A stretch of 64,000 bases of DNA from CAVYTF01 sp963771435 (GCA_963771435.1 CAVYTF010000014.1:1-64000); one strand, 5' to 3'. Positions 27,730 through 39,200 are shown, numbered from the stretch's first letter. Numbers and translations: made by a program. The notes: generated by a model from the sequence alone, not told the origin.

Positions 27730-29138
27730 ATGAGTAAACAACAAGCTAAAACAATTGCTATAATCGGGGGTGGGTTTTGCGGTGTAATGGTGGCTGTGCA
27801 TTTGTGTAAAAAAGCTACAGGGCCTGTAAAAATAATTCTTATTAATAAAGGTTATCCGCTGGCGCGGGGCATTGCGTACGGGGAGGCAGCAGATGGGTTT
27901 TTGCTGAATGTCCGGGTAATTAATATGAGCGCTTTTGCAGCAGAAAGAGAACATTTTCTTGACTGGGTGTCTGCAAAGGAAAAATACAGGGATGTACACC
28001 GAAGCCTGCTTGCTAATGTGTATATGCCAAGACTTTTATATGGTGAATATTTGAGCGAGATACTGGAGCATGCTTTGGAGCATAAAAAAGAAGGGGTTGA
28101 GGTGGACATCATTAATGATAACGCGAATGATATTAGTACAAATGAGCAGGGGTACAGGATACAGTTTGACAGACATGCCGACGTGGCTGCAGACTATATT
28201 GTTTTGGCCACGGGAAATAATGTGCCGAAGGATATTTTACGGGCATTTGGTATAGGCGCAAGCAAAAGATATTTTGCAAACCCATGGTGCACTGAGTGTA
28301 TAGAAGATGTGCGGCAGTTAAAAAGCGTTTTTATAGCCGGGAATGGTTTGACAATGATCGATACGGTTCTTGGGTTAAAAGAGAAGGGCTTTAAAGGAGT
28401 GGTTTATACTGTTTCGCCTAATGGGTATCATCTCCTTCCTCATAAACATAATTTGCTGGTGTATGAAAAAATACTGGAGGAACTGCAGTCAGAGGGTTCT
28501 TTGCTTAAGTTGTTTTCCCTGGTAAAAAAACATGCAAAAAATCTTGCTGGAATAGGTATTGGCGAGCACCTTGTTGTTGATGCGTTAAGGCCGTATGTAC
28601 AAAAGATATGGCAATCTTTTTCTTTGGAGGAAAAGAGGGTGTTCATTGATAGGTTAAGCCCTTACTGGAACGGGCTGCGGCACAGGATACCGCTGCATAT
28701 TTTTGAGCGTATTCAAAACATGCGGATCGAAACGGAACTGGTGGTTTATAAAGGTGAAATTACAGGAGCGGAAGAAAAGCCTGAAGGAATTGAGGTGGGT
28801 TTTTATGATAAGCATTTAAAGGAGGAAAAGAGGCTTGCCGTTGACAGAGTTATTAACTGTACGGGGCCTGAAACAAATATTTTTAGCTGCGCTAATGGCC
28901 TGCTGCAGAGCTTGCGAATAAACGAATGATAGAGCCTGATGAACTGCAAGCGGGAATCAATGCAGACGCTTCAACGGGGCGTATCATACATGACGGGAGG
29001 ATAAGCAATAATATGTTTACCCTGGGCAGCAACCTGAAAGGCGTGCTTTGGGAAAGTACTGCGGTGCCTGAGTTGAGGGTTCAGGCGGAAAGGATGGCGA
29101 GTGTTTTGTTGGAAAAGACCGGTATTGCTATTGAATGA
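27730..29138 (+). CDS. FAD/NAD(P)-binding oxidoreductase-like protein (one frameshift)
   Basis: The N-terminal dinucleotide fold reads IAIIGGGFCGVMVAVHL (9-25), then a second nucleotide fold SVFIAGNGLTMIDTVLGL (about 199-216). This is the NAD_binding_9 (FAD-NAD(P)-binding) type seen in Bacteroidota. The frame closes at 28929 after LLQSLRINE, but the neighbouring frame continues at once with MIEPDELQAGIN... NMFTLGSNLKGVLWESTAVPELRVQA, the standard C-terminus of this family, to 29138. One indel near 28924 restores about 469 aa. Substrate unknown. Confidence 0.82.
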
Positions 29139-29313
29139 CTTCGTAATGCTATTACTAAGGAGTGAGTAATATTATAAGAATTGTTGGTGAAGAACCCAAC
29201 AATGGGAAAAATGCTAGTGCTATATGAGCAGAATATTACGAATGAAAAGAATTGTTGGTAAAAAGGACGACATAATTAACAATTTACTCCTGACAACCTA
29301 TATTATAATTATA

Positions 29314-29321
29314 TAGTTTTG
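29314..29321 (+). promoter_or_regulatory. -7 promoter element before the first LRGPP protein
   Basis: TAGTTTTG fits TAnnTTTG and lies 8 nt from the ATG at 29330, implying a very short leader. It probably also drives the downstream TonB receptor. Confidence 0.4.
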
Positions 29322-29329
29322 CAACAGAG

Positions 29330-29635
29330 ATGCGGAAAATAAACTTAAAGATAGCTTCGGTTGTACTTCTGCTTCTGTTTGTTCAAAACATGGGGCTGGA
29401 GTTGCTGGTGCATAATTGTTTGCACGAGGGTAATTCTGCTAACACTGCTGCTGTACAGTTCAAGGTTCATTGTTCCTGTCTTAATGATGTTTTTACGCCT
29501 ATGTCGCCTTCTACACAAGTGGAAGTGGCATTGCCGGAAAAGCATTTTGAACCCCTGAGAGACCATTACACCGCCTATTTTGTTTCTGCTGAAAAACACT
29601 TTACTTGCCTGAGAGGGCCTCCTCAACTTTCCTAA
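29330..29635 (+). CDS. Small secreted protein with C-terminal LRGPP motif (copy 1)
   Basis: 101 aa: a hydrophobic N-terminal segment (ASVVLLLLFVQNMGLELLVHNCL), then a short polar region with paired cysteines (HCSC), ending HFTCLRGPPQLS. A second unrelated-looking small protein at 34354-34716 ends SISLRGPPSI. Both precede envelope-transport genes by about 110 bp. The shared end suggests a recognition or processing tag. No family name is known to me. Confidence 0.65.
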   Translation: MRKINLKIASVVLLLLFVQNMGLELLVHNCLHEGNSANTAAVQFKVHCSCLNDVFTPMSPSTQVEVALPEKHFEPLRDHYTAYFVSAEKHFTCLRGPPQLS

Positions 29636-29750
29636 TTTACTTTAGTTTCCCCTCACAGGATCTTGCTATACTGCTTAGTTGGTAATTGCATTATTTGCGA
29701 TGTGTGCGGGTTTATCAAATGAGCGCACGTTACAATTTTTAAAAGCAACC

Positions 29751-32315
29751 ATGCAAAAAATATTATTCTTATTTATATCATTAGTTTCAGGACTTTACCT
29801 AAGCGCGCAGTCGCTGAGCGGTACTGTTACAGACTCTGCCACGCACCAAGCATTAGACGGCGCAGCAGTTTATTTTCCCAAGCTTAAAAAGGGGGCGGTA
29901 ACGGACATAAAAGGAAATTATAAGATAGGCTCCCTGCCAAACGGCACATATGATATGGAGCTACACATGACGGGGTATGCCACAATGGACAAGCAAGTGA
30001 CCATAAACGGAGATGTGACGCTTGATGTTGCAATGGCTGCTTCTTCAACATCCCTGAGAGAAATTATCATTACATCACTTGGCAACAGGATGATCATTCA
30101 GCGAGCGCCTGTACCTGTTACACTGGTTACGCATGATATGCTTCTTCAACAGGCATCGACCAATGTGATAGACGCAATAGCCAAACAACCGGGTATTACA
30201 GCCATTACTACGGGCCCGGGGGTATCCAAGCCTGAAATAAACGGGCTGGGGTATAACCGTGTATTAACGCTTTTTGACGGTGAAAGGCAGGAGGATTTTC
30301 AATGGGGGGATGAACATGGTATCCTGATAGACCCTTATGCTGTATATGATGCTGAAATAATCAGGGGGCCAGCTTCGCTGCAATATGGAGCTAATGCGGT
30401 GGGCGGAGTGGTTAGCTTTAAATCGCAGCCGCCTGCTCAAGCCGGCACGATACAGGGCGGTGTGCAGTCAGAATATCAAACCAATAACGGGCTTATTGGA
30501 AACACTATCGATATTAATGGAAACAATAAGGGTTTTGTATGGGATGTGAGGGGGAGTTATGAAGCCGCACACAGTTACCAGGATCCTCATGATGGCTATG
30601 TGTGGGGAACTGCATTCAACCAGAGTAATGTGAGGGCTTTATTAAAATGGAACAGAAAATGGGGGTTTTCCAGTTTGTCAGTAAGCTTGCTGCACCACCA
30701 AATTGAAATACCTGACGGTAACCGGGACAGCGCAACAGGGCGCTTTGAGTTTGATGTGCCTTTAAATGCCCAATATATAAACGGGCAATACGTGCAGGGA
30801 AGCGGGCAGATATATCCCACGAAAGCTAATTTTCAGTCGTATAATCCTAACATTGCCGGTTACCAAATTCTGGATCATGACGCAGTTTGGTGGCAAAACA
30901 GTATTAATGTTGGCAGAGGGAAAATAGGAGCTGATATTGGTTATACACAGAGCATACGCCATGAGATAGACACGGGTAATGTTGGGCAGGAGAATTTGAT
31001 CGTACACGATATACCGTATTCTTTTAAGTACCAACTAGAAGACTTTAATACCGGGTTGAAACTTACAACGGGCTTTAACGGCATGTATGAGTTTGAGAAT
31101 AATTATCCTGAACCTCCGGCTCCTTATGTGGGTGATTATGAGATACCGAACTACCATCTGTTTGATATTGGAGGGTATGGCATTGTAGAAAAAGATCTTG
31201 CAAACCTTACGCTGAGCGGCGGGTTGCGTTATGACCTGAGAACCATAACGGGACAAGCAATGTACCTTGCCAATTACGACACGCCGCAACAGCAACAGGT
31301 TCCTGCAGGAACACCGGGGGCCTACACACAATTCTCCCCGTTCAGCCAAACATATACAGGGTTTTCGGGAAGCATAGGGGCGACCTACCAGTTGCCAAAA
31401 AATAACTATGTGAAGCTGAACATGGCAAGAAGTTACCGTGCGCCTGCCATAAATGAATTGACGGCTAATGAACTGGACCCATCCACTATTTATAAAATAG
31501 GCGACCCTAATCTTAAAGCTGAACAAGGGTATGAAGTGGACGCTGCTTATGGCAATAACGGAAGGGATGTTAACTTTGAAGTGGACGGGTTTTACAACTA
31601 TGTAAATAACTTCATTTTTGCAGACAGGCTTGCGAGCGCCAGTGGTGGGGATTCTATGCAGTTGGGGGCGCCTGTGTATAAATATACGGGAGAGAATATT
31701 GCTATTATTGCGGGGGTTACTGCGTACTTAAATATACATCCTGCCGCTACAAAATGGTTTGAACTGGATAATGGGTTTACTTATATCTACTCTTTTTTGC
31801 CGGGGCAAACAGATTCTACACAGCATGTACCGTTCACTCCTGCCCCGCGTTTGACTTCTACACTTAAGTTCAAATTGGCTGACAAACGTAGTTCTATCTT
31901 TAAGGGAACATATTTTGAGTTTGGACTGGAACATGATTGGCCTCAGAATGATATTTACAGTGCTCTATATAATGAACTCCCTTCTTTTGCCTATACTTTG
32001 TTTAATGCGGGCATCGGGACGAATTTTGTGAACAGGAAGACGAATAAGGTTGTATGCTCGTTGATACTTAGCTGTACTAACCTGATGAATCTTGCTTATG
32101 TTGACCATACATCCCGTACCCAGTATTTTTGGGCTTATAACGGTATTAATGACCCAACCAACTTCGGGGTTAATGCTGCTGTGGTTACAAAGCAAAGTGA
32201 GGGAATCTATAATATGGGAAGGAATGTTGGTTTTAAGGTGATATTCCCTATTGGAGGGAAAACTAAAGCACCAGCAGGGAATCTGGATGTCCAGGATAAA
32301 TTGAAAGCCATGTAA
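29751..32315 (+). CDS. TonB-dependent outer membrane receptor
   Basis: 854 aa from the ATG at 29751, which begins a clear signal peptide (MQKILFLFISLVSGLYLSAQ). The frame is open 72 nt further upstream but without such a signal. Residues about 20-95 form a carboxypeptidase-regulatory-like domain (SGTVTDSATHQALDGAAVYF... GNYKIGSLPNGTYDMEL). The plug domain follows (VTLVTHDMLLQQASTNVIDAI to IIRGPASLQYGANAVGGVV), then a beta-barrel with ARSYRAPAINEL and a C-terminal strand near VGFKVIFPIGG. It imports a ligand across the outer membrane using TonB. Its position before a TolC/RND export set suggests metal-related substrates, which is inference. A strong hairpin terminator follows. Confidence 0.93.
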   Translation: MQKILFLFISLVSGLYLSAQSLSGTVTDSATHQALDGAAVYFPKLKKGAVTDIKGNYKIGSLPNGTYDMELHMTGYATMDKQVTINGDVTLDVAMAASSTSLREIIITSLGNRMIIQRAPVPVTLVTHDMLLQQASTNVIDAIAKQPGITAITTGPGVSKPEINGLGYNRVLTLFDGERQEDFQWGDEHGILIDPYAVYDAEIIRGPASLQYGANAVGGVVSFKSQPPAQAGTIQGGVQSEYQTNNGLIGNTIDINGNNKGFVWDVRGSYEAAHSYQDPHDGYVWGTAFNQSNVRALLKWNRKWGFSSLSVSLLHHQIEIPDGNRDSATGRFEFDVPLNAQYINGQYVQGSGQIYPTKANFQSYNPNIAGYQILDHDAVWWQNSINVGRGKIGADIGYTQSIRHEIDTGNVGQENLIVHDIPYSFKYQLEDFNTGLKLTTGFNGMYEFENNYPEPPAPYVGDYEIPNYHLFDIGGYGIVEKDLANLTLSGGLRYDLRTITGQAMYLANYDTPQQQQVPAGTPGAYTQFSPFSQTYTGFSGSIGATYQLPKNNYVKLNMARSYRAPAINELTANELDPSTIYKIGDPNLKAEQGYEVDAAYGNNGRDVNFEVDGFYNYVNNFIFADRLASASGGDSMQLGAPVYKYTGENIAIIAGVTAYLNIHPAATKWFELDNGFTYIYSFLPGQTDSTQHVPFTPAPRLTSTLKFKLADKRSSIFKGTYFEFGLEHDWPQNDIYSALYNELPSFAYTLFNAGIGTNFVNRKTNKVVCSLILSCTNLMNLAYVDHTSRTQYFWAYNGINDPTNFGVNAAVVTKQSEGIYNMGRNVGFKVIFPIGGKTKAPAGNLDVQDKLKAM

Positions 32316-32333
32316 GGTTCTCAATCAGACACG

Positions 32334-32370
32334 AAAAGGAGAGCATGTTATTTATACATGCTCTCCTTTT
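32334..32370. terminator. Bidirectional terminator between convergent genes
   Basis: A 15-bp perfect stem (AAAAGGAGAGCATGT and complement) with a 7-nt loop, T-rich on both sides. It serves the TonB receptor (+) and the beta-barrel gene ending at 32396 (-). Confidence 0.85.
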
Positions 32371-32395
32371 TTCTGTATTAGAGACCGTTATCAGA

Positions 32396-32965
32396 TCATT
32401 TGCCCCCGAAATGTTTGGAGATGCCGAAGGTGGCTCCACTGCCAAAATTTAAACCGAAATTGCTGTTTGAAGCGCTTGCACCGCTTGCTTTGTTTGATGC
32501 GTAACTTACACTGGCAAAAGAGAAAATGAGGGCTATACCGTTTTTGATGTTTGCGCAAAAGGCAGGATATAGTTTGGCATCAAAGCCTGAAACCGTTGGG
32601 GCGTTGCTTTGAGAAACATTTGTATAGTCAGTATTGAACTGTGTGAAGAAAGAAAATACACCTGCAATAGGGCAGGAATAACGAATGAAAGGCCCTGTTG
32701 AGAACGTATTCACTGAGGGTAAACTTGAACCTCCTGCGGGAGTGGCTGTTGTGGTGGTATAGCCAATGTTTACACCGAGTGTGATGTGATTGCTAAACTG
32801 GTAACCGATGCCCGGTGTGATGCCGAACAAGGTGTTTTTCGCACCTGAAGCGTTTGTATTTGAAGTGACATTCAGATTACCATATAATAAAACACTATTT
32901 TTTTGGGCGAAGGCGCTGATGGCAGATGTAAGAATTATTATAGTTGCGAAGATGATTTTTTTCAT
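32396..32965 (-). CDS. Outer membrane beta-barrel protein, 189 aa
   Basis: A signal peptide (MKKIIFATIIILTSAISAFAQ) is followed by alternating hydrophobic strands (GITPGIGYQFSNHITLGVNIGY, GPFIRYSCPI, FSFFTQFNTDY). This is the pattern of small OMP_b-brl proteins common in Bacteroidota. The C-terminal strand ATFGISKHFGGK fits a barrel end. It converges on the TonB receptor through a shared terminator but has no evident functional tie. Probably a small outer membrane structural or adhesion protein. Confidence 0.8.
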   Translation of the reverse strand: MKKIIFATIIILTSAISAFAQKNSVLLYGNLNVTSNTNASGAKNTLFGITPGIGYQFSNHITLGVNIGYTTTTATPAGGSSLPSVNTFSTGPFIRYSCPIAGVFSFFTQFNTDYTNVSQSNAPTVSGFDAKLYPAFCANIKNGIALIFSFASVSYASNKASGASASNSNFGLNFGSGATFGISKHFGGK

Positions 32966-33160
32966 GATATATAAATTGATAATTGTAGGTAATATTAATT
33001 ATTGAGTATTTGTATCAAATGTTTATTTACACTGGTTTCATTCATTAAGAATGGTTTTGCCATGTTAATAAATGTATGTAGACGGCTACCCATGAGAAGC
33101 CGAATATTAAGTAATCAGTTACTGTAAATATGTGATGCCGATGGCACTAAAGCAGGATGG

Positions 33161-33718
33161 TTAGATTGTTTCGGGAGGTTGTTCGGGGGAGGAGACAGTA
33201 GCATCGCAGACAGTGTTGTCGTTGGATGCACTAATGCTGTTGGTTGTAATATTTACCGGAAAAGAAGTATAGGGAATGATTTGCTGGTTGTATTCTGACT
33301 TTAATAAGCGAAGCAATAAGGTAGCAGAGTTGTTTTTTGGTGTTGACCTGTTCTGGATGCTGACCAAGCCGGCATATTCATTTTTGGCAGTGCTTATTTT
33401 GTTCTGTTCGTTGTTGGGAATGCAGACGAGGATGAGGGTATCGTTTGTTACTATCCTTGCTACATAATTGTAAAAACAACCTTTTACTTCTATGGAACCA
33501 TCGTAGCGCTCGAAGGAGGCAGTGTTTGTTATGTAGGGTAAATCGAGGGGTACTTTTATTTCGAAGAGGCCGGTAGTGTTGAGTGGTTTTTTATCGAGCA
33601 GTGCTTCCATTTGTACCTGTGCATTGTGTTGCAGGTGGCTAAAGAAAAGCCTATAACCTACAAGATTAAAAAGCAGCAACGAAAGCAGCAGTATGGCGAG
33701 CAGTTTTCTCAAAAGCAA
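33161..33718 (-). CDS. Hypothetical membrane-anchored periplasmic protein, 185 aa
   Basis: An N-terminal membrane anchor (LLAILLLSLLLFNLVGYRLF, about 6-25) is followed by a soluble, beta-rich region with VKGCFYNYVARIVTNDTLILVCIPNN and a polar, Ser/Thr/Asn-rich tail. I recognise no family. Proteins of this layout are often found beside metal-efflux or TonB genes in the phylum. It lies between the beta-barrel gene and a second hypothetical gene, all on the minus strand. Confidence 0.65.
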   Translation of the reverse strand: MLLRKLLAILLLSLLLFNLVGYRLFFSHLQHNAQVQMEALLDKKPLNTTGLFEIKVPLDLPYITNTASFERYDGSIEVKGCFYNYVARIVTNDTLILVCIPNNEQNKISTAKNEYAGLVSIQNRSTPKNNSATLLLRLLKSEYNQQIIPYTSFPVNITTNSISASNDNTVCDATVSSPEQPPETI

Positions 33719-33793
33719 TAATTGGCGGCTAAAGTAAATGTTTTTTGAATATGGGGAGGGTTTTCTTGATTATTTAAGTAGAAGCGTTGTATT

Positions 33794-34267
33794 TTAAAGA
33801 CTATTAAAAGCCAAATCACTAAACTTTTTTTTCTGTTCATTAAATAACACTCCCCAAAACCACTTTCCCCCATCGCAAGCACTTCGATATTCTTCTTGTC
33901 TAAAAAAAGAATCTTCGGCAAGATGAAAAGCATCTATGTAAATAAATTTTTGACCTTTTATAATTACACCAAGGTATTGGAATCCATAGTTTTTTAAGCT
34001 ATCAGAAAAATATTCACCATACATACAGCAGGCATTGGAGGATATTTTATAAATACTTCTAAAATTATTTTCCAGTATAGAAATGTCACCTGCCGTTGGC
34101 ATCCAAAAACCGCTTACATTTTTAGGTGAACTTCTTGAACATTGATGAAGAAGTTCCTTCCCTTGTGATGAATCGAACACAGCACATAAAATAGGGGCAA
34201 ATTTTAAATCCTGACAATGACTTAAAGGTCCGTTTAGAATAAAAATAATCAAAAGAATCTTTCTCAT
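33794..34267 (-). CDS. Hypothetical secreted protein, 157 aa
   Basis: The signal peptide MRKILLIIFILNGPLSHCQ is followed by a small globular domain with six cysteines in total, including LHQCSRSS, NACCMYGEYF and SACDGGKWFWGV. The cysteines suggest disulfides in the periplasm or outside. No named family is recognised. It is 75 nt upstream of the 185-aa gene on the same strand. Confidence 0.65.
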   Translation of the reverse strand: MRKILLIIFILNGPLSHCQDLKFAPILCAVFDSSQGKELLHQCSRSSPKNVSGFWMPTAGDISILENNFRSIYKISSNACCMYGEYFSDSLKNYGFQYLGVIIKGQKFIYIDAFHLAEDSFFRQEEYRSACDGGKWFWGVLFNEQKKKFSDLAFNSL

Positions 34268-34353
34268 TTAAGACTGTTTATTTTATAAAGTTATAATAAA
34301 GACACACTGGTTAATCATTTAGGTAAGGAATAAAATATAGCTTTGCGTTGCTG

Positions 34354-34716
34354 ATGACGATAATAAAAAAAATATTCTTTCCTGGTTTTCTTCTTGCAGC
34401 AGTATGTTTCTTATGCTGTTCGTTTTCTACTGCATCAGCTTGCAAGCCTATCTCACTGAATGAGCATTCGGTTTATCAAAGCTGCCAACGTGTACAATCT
34501 TTATCGTTCAATTACTCTTTTGAAAATAAGAATCGGGAGGTATATCCTGCGATGCGGCAGAGATTGGACAGGAATAAATTAATTGCTGATGTATCGCCGG
34601 TGCTATTTAGCGTGCCTTCCTCGTTGTGTTCCAGGATAGTGTTCTTTACAAGCACTGCTTACCTTTCTTCTTTGGCTGACCGGAGTATTAGCTTACGAGG
34701 GCCTCCTTCTATTTAA
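34354..34716 (+). CDS. Small secreted protein with C-terminal LRGPP motif (copy 2)
   Basis: 120 aa from the ATG at 34354. A signal peptide (FFPGFLLAAVCFLCCSFSTASA) is followed by a short region and a hydrophobic stretch ending DRSISLRGPPSI. The last residues match copy 1 at 29330-29635 (HFTCLRGPPQLS). It sits 107 bp before the TolC-like gene, as copy 1 sits 116 bp before the TonB receptor. Confidence 0.65.
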   Translation: MTIIKKIFFPGFLLAAVCFLCCSFSTASACKPISLNEHSVYQSCQRVQSLSFNYSFENKNREVYPAMRQRLDRNKLIADVSPVLFSVPSSLCSRIVFFTSTAYLSSLADRSISLRGPPSI

Positions 34717-34822
34717 ATCATCTTTTTTATACGGGGTATTGGTTCATAGGTATTGAAAGCCTCTATGAATCTATGTTCTCCCTGCAAACTTTAATTCATT
34801 CTTATAAGTTAATAGTACTATT

Positions 34823-36206
34823 ATGAAACCTGTTTTATGCCTGCCTGTTTTCTTGTTCGTTGCGATAGCCTGTTATAGCCAGTCAAAGGTTACCAGCTTT
34901 CAACAGGTGCTGCAAGATGTTGTTGCCAACTATCCTTCTATCAAGGCAAAAGCGGCGCTGGTGAAGGCTTCTGCGTATTCAACTGCGGCTGCAAGGAAGG
35001 ATTATTTGCCTGACCTTATTGTTGGTGATGAGTACCAATATTCGACTAGTAACGGGCTGGTTGGTTCTTATTATTCAAATGGGGAAACTGCTATTTCTAC
35101 ATCGGGTGGGGTTCATGCTACTAATAATTACCAGGGAGCTTTTGGAAGCTTTACCACGCTGATGGTGAACTGGCATGCGTTTGATTTTGGCAAGGTGCGG
35201 CAGAATGTTGCGTTTGCAAAAGCGCAGGAGCAACTGTACAGTGACGATTATGTAAATGAAATATTTCAACAACAGGTGAAGGCTGCGGATATATACCTGC
35301 TGCTGAGCCTGACTGAGAAGCTGGTTTCTGTGCAGCAAGAGAATTTGCAAAGAGCAATGACCTTTCACCAGTTTGTTAATGCAAGAGCTTTGAACGGTTT
35401 GGTAGCGGGCGTGGATACTTCGTATGCGAATGCGCAGGTGGCGAATGCACAGTTGGCGTTGCTGCAAAGTAAGGAACAGGTAGAGCAGCAAAAGGTGGCG
35501 CTTGCCTCACTTGCGGGGATACCGGCAGAAGACATGGAAGCAGATACAACAGTGTTCCTGCAATCGGTGCCGGCTGGAGGGTTTGCTGATTCTGCTTCGA
35601 TAACGAATAACCCTGCTGTGAATTTTGCAAAGCAGCAGGTGCAAGTGCAACAGGAAAATTCGCTGGTGATAAAAAAGTCCCTTTTGCCGACCGTGAATAT
35701 TTTAGGAATGGGGTGGGCGAGGGGTTCAGGAATAAGTGACGTTACAGGCGATTACAGCAGTAAAATAACTGACGGCATTCCTTATCAAACCTATAACTAT
35801 ATGGCTGCGCTGGCACTGAGATGGAATATTACCTCTTTAGCAAAAACAAAGCGAGCAATATAAGGCGCAGCAGCAGGTGGTATTGTCCTCACAATCTGAC
35901 CTGAATGAAGAGGTTATTAAACTACAGAGCGAACTGCAAGAGGCAAAGCTGCAGTACCAGTATGCTTTGCAGCAGACCAAGCTTGCGCCTGCGCAATACC
36001 AGTCGGCATTGCAAGCATATACACAATCTAATGCGCGGTACCAGGCAGGGCTAGCTACTTTGCCGGAATTGATAGATGCGCTCTATGGCCTGAACCAAGC
36101 GGAGGTGAATGTTGCTGTTGCCAACAATAATGTTTGGCGGGCACTGCTGCAACAAGCCGCAGCCACAGGTAACCTGCCTGTTTTTTTACAACAACTACCC
36201 AGATAA
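34823..36206 (+). CDS. TolC-family outer membrane efflux protein (one frameshift)
   Basis: Outer membrane channel of a tripartite exporter, about 460 aa when joined. The signal peptide is MKPVLCLPVFLFVAIACYSQ. Long helical hairpins (QQVLQDVVANYPSIKAKAALVKA; LTEKLVSVQQENLQRAMTFHQ) and the typical second repeat (YQSALQAYTQSNARYQAGLATLPELIDALYGLNQAE) are present. The first frame ends at 35863 in AKTKRAI; the adjoining frame reads SEQYKAQQQ and continues to 36206, so a single indel in an A-rich run (about 35840) splits it. It precedes the RND pump by 20 nt. Confidence 0.88.
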
Positions 36207-36226
36207 CCCATACTAAAAAAATATTT

Positions 36227-39200
36227 ATGAGTCTTGTATCAGGAGCATTAAAACGGCCTATCACAGTAATAGTGCTGACGGGCAGCTTTCTTTTATTTGC
36301 AATAGTAGCTATAAGGACTATCCCAATTGATATTTTCCCAAAACTGAACTCGCCAACTATTTATGTGATTGAATCTTACGGAGGGATGTCTGCGCAGCAA
36401 ATGGAAGGCTTTTTTGCTACACGTATGCAGGACCAGTTCCTGTACATAAACGGCATTCAAACAATAGAGAGCAAGAACATACAGGGGCTGACTATTTTGA
36501 AGCTCAGCTTTTATGAGAATACTGATATGGCTGAAGCCTCTGCAGAAGTGGCGTTGCAGGTGAACAGGGCATCGGGGTTTTTTCCGCCGGGGGCTTTGCC
36601 GCCGCAGGTGATACGGTTTGATGCTTCTTCGCTGCCGGTTGGGCAATTGGTATTCTCCAGCCCTGATAAATCGTTAAAAGATATTTTTGACCTGGCTGTA
36701 ACCCGCGTGCGGCCGATGTTTGCGCTGGTGCCCGGTTTGTCTGCGCCGCCGCCTTTTGGTTCTAATGCCCGCTCTGTGGTAGTAAGTGTTGACCCTGATA
36801 AACTACGCAGTTATAATATTTCGCCTGACGAAGTGGTGCAGCAAATTGTGAAGTCAAACATCATGTCGCCGTCAGGGAATTTACGGGCAGGCAGCACTTA
36901 TGTATATAACGTCTATCAATACGTTGGAAAACACCATAGATGACTTTTCGCATATACCGCTTAAAACAAAAGATGGCGCCACTGTCTTTATGAGTGATTT
37001 GGCTAAAGTGGAAGATGCTGCTGACATTACGGTTGGCTATGCGTTGGTGAATGGCAAAAGGTCGGTTTATATTCCTGTGGTCAAGACAGCGGATGCATCC
37101 ACATGGGATGTGGTGCAAAAGCTGCGCGCTACTATTCCACAAATGCAAAGCCTGTTGCCGGATGATGTGAAAATAAGTTATGAATTTGACCAGTCCGTGT
37201 TTGTTATCAATGCCGTTAAAAGCCTTATCACCGAAGGGGCGCTTGGAGCTTTGCTTACAGGGCTGATGGTGCTTCTTTTCCTGCGGGACTGGCGAAGCAG
37301 TTTGGTCGTTGTTATTACTATCCCGGTGTCTATTTTATCTGCATTATTGTTGCTTAAACTTGCGGGGCAAACCATCAACATCATGACTTTGAGCGGTCTT
37401 GCTTTGGCCGTTGGTATATTGGTTGACCAGGCGACGGTAACCATTGAAAATATTCACCAGCATCTTAGAAATGGGCAAACCTTTGCGTGACGCGGTCTTT
37501 GATGGGTGCGAGGAAATATCCTTCCCTTTATTGCTCATCCTGCTTTGCATTCTTGCTGTGTTTGCGCCTTCGTTTATGATGACAGGCGTTCCTAAAGCAA
37601 TGTTCCTGCCCCTATCGCTGTCCATTGGCTTTGCTATGATTATTTCTTATTTTCTTGCGCAATCCTTGGTGCCGGTTATCTGCAACTGGCTTCTGAAAGA
37701 AGATATGTTTGCTTATAAGCATGGAAAGTTTCATGCTCATGCGGGTGAAGCGCTTGACAGGGCCGAAGAAATGCAGGTAGATAAGCACATGGAGGAAGAA
37801 AGGAAAGAGCCGGAGAAAAACGATTTCTTTGAAAGAGTGAAGGTGCGTTTTATAGGCAGCCTGCGTTTTCTGATGAAACGGAGTAAGCTTGTAGTTATTC
37901 TTTATGGCGTAGTTGTGGTTGCGCTTATTGCTGTTTGTGTGAGCCTTATTGGGGAAGACATGATGCCGCGCACAAACGGCACACAGTTCCAGGTTCGCAT
38001 CAAAGAACCCGACGGCACAAGGCTTTCAACAACCGAAGCCGCTGTTAAGAAAGTGCTTGGCATCATTGACAGCACCGTTGATAACCAGGTGAAAATAACT
38101 TCTGCCTATGTTGGTTTGGTGCCCAGCAGTTACGGCACAAGTAACTTATATGTTTTCAACAGCGGCACACAGGAAGCCGTGTTACAGGTGAACTTAGATG
38201 ATAATTATAAAGTAAATATGGATGAACTGAAAGATGCGTTGCGTAAGAATATTGCTTATAAAATGCCAGAGTTAAGAATAGTATTTGAGCCAATTGACCT
38301 GACGGATAAAATTATGAGCGGCGGCGCTTCAACACCCATTGAAGTGCGGGTTGCAGGAAAAGACATGGCCCAAATTGAAGGCTATGCAGATACTTTGGTC
38401 AATAAATTAAAACACATCACTTACCTCCGCGATGTGCAGATAGAAGAGCCGCTTGCATACCCGACCATCAATATCACCATTGACCGCTTTAAAGCAGGCC
38501 TCTTTGGTTTATCCGTTGCTGAAGTGGCGAAGTCTGTTACTGCAAGCACTTCTTCCAGCCGTTTTACAGAGAAGAATTTATGGCTTGACAAAAAAACATC
38601 TTATACCTACCAAACGCAGGTAGAAGTGCCCGAATCCGCCATGACCGATATGGATGAGCTAAAAGAAATACCCATTATCCCCGGGCAGAACCGGCCTGTG
38701 TTATCTGATGTGGCGACTTTTAATATCGTAAATGAACCCGGCGAATATGACCGCAGCGGCCCCCGCCGTTTCCTCACAGTTGGAGCCAATTTGTACAAAA
38801 AAGACCTCGGCACCGCCACCAATGCCGTTGAAAAAGTAGTAAAAAACCTCGGCGAACCCGCCAAAGGTGTTGCCATCAGCGTAAAAGGCATGAGCAGTTT
38901 GCTCATTGACACCCTCGGCAGTCTGCAAACAGGCCTTCTCTTTGCCGTTGTCGTAATTCTCCTCCTGCTTTCCGCCACTTATGAATCATTTAAGCTCGGC
39001 TTTACCGTCTTGGTCACCGTTCCCGCGGTTATCTTAGGCTCGCTTCTCATGCTTTTAGCCACCGGTTCCACGCTTAACCTTCAGTCATATATGGGCATTA
39101 TCATGTCCATCGGCGTATCGGTTGCCAACGCCATCCTTATCGTCACCAATGCAGAAAAACTGCGCCGTGAATATCGTGATGTTCCCCGGGCAGCCATCAT

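Noticed and set aside
29180..29203. ATTGTTGG / CCAACAAT hairpin after the FAD protein
   Set aside because: Considered as a terminator, but the stem is only 8 bp and no T-run follows; it is probably a relative of the inverted repeat at 12930-12956.
30596..31526. Minus-strand frames inside the TonB receptor gene
   Set aside because: Antisense to an intact, strongly recognised receptor; no promoter or conserved motif.
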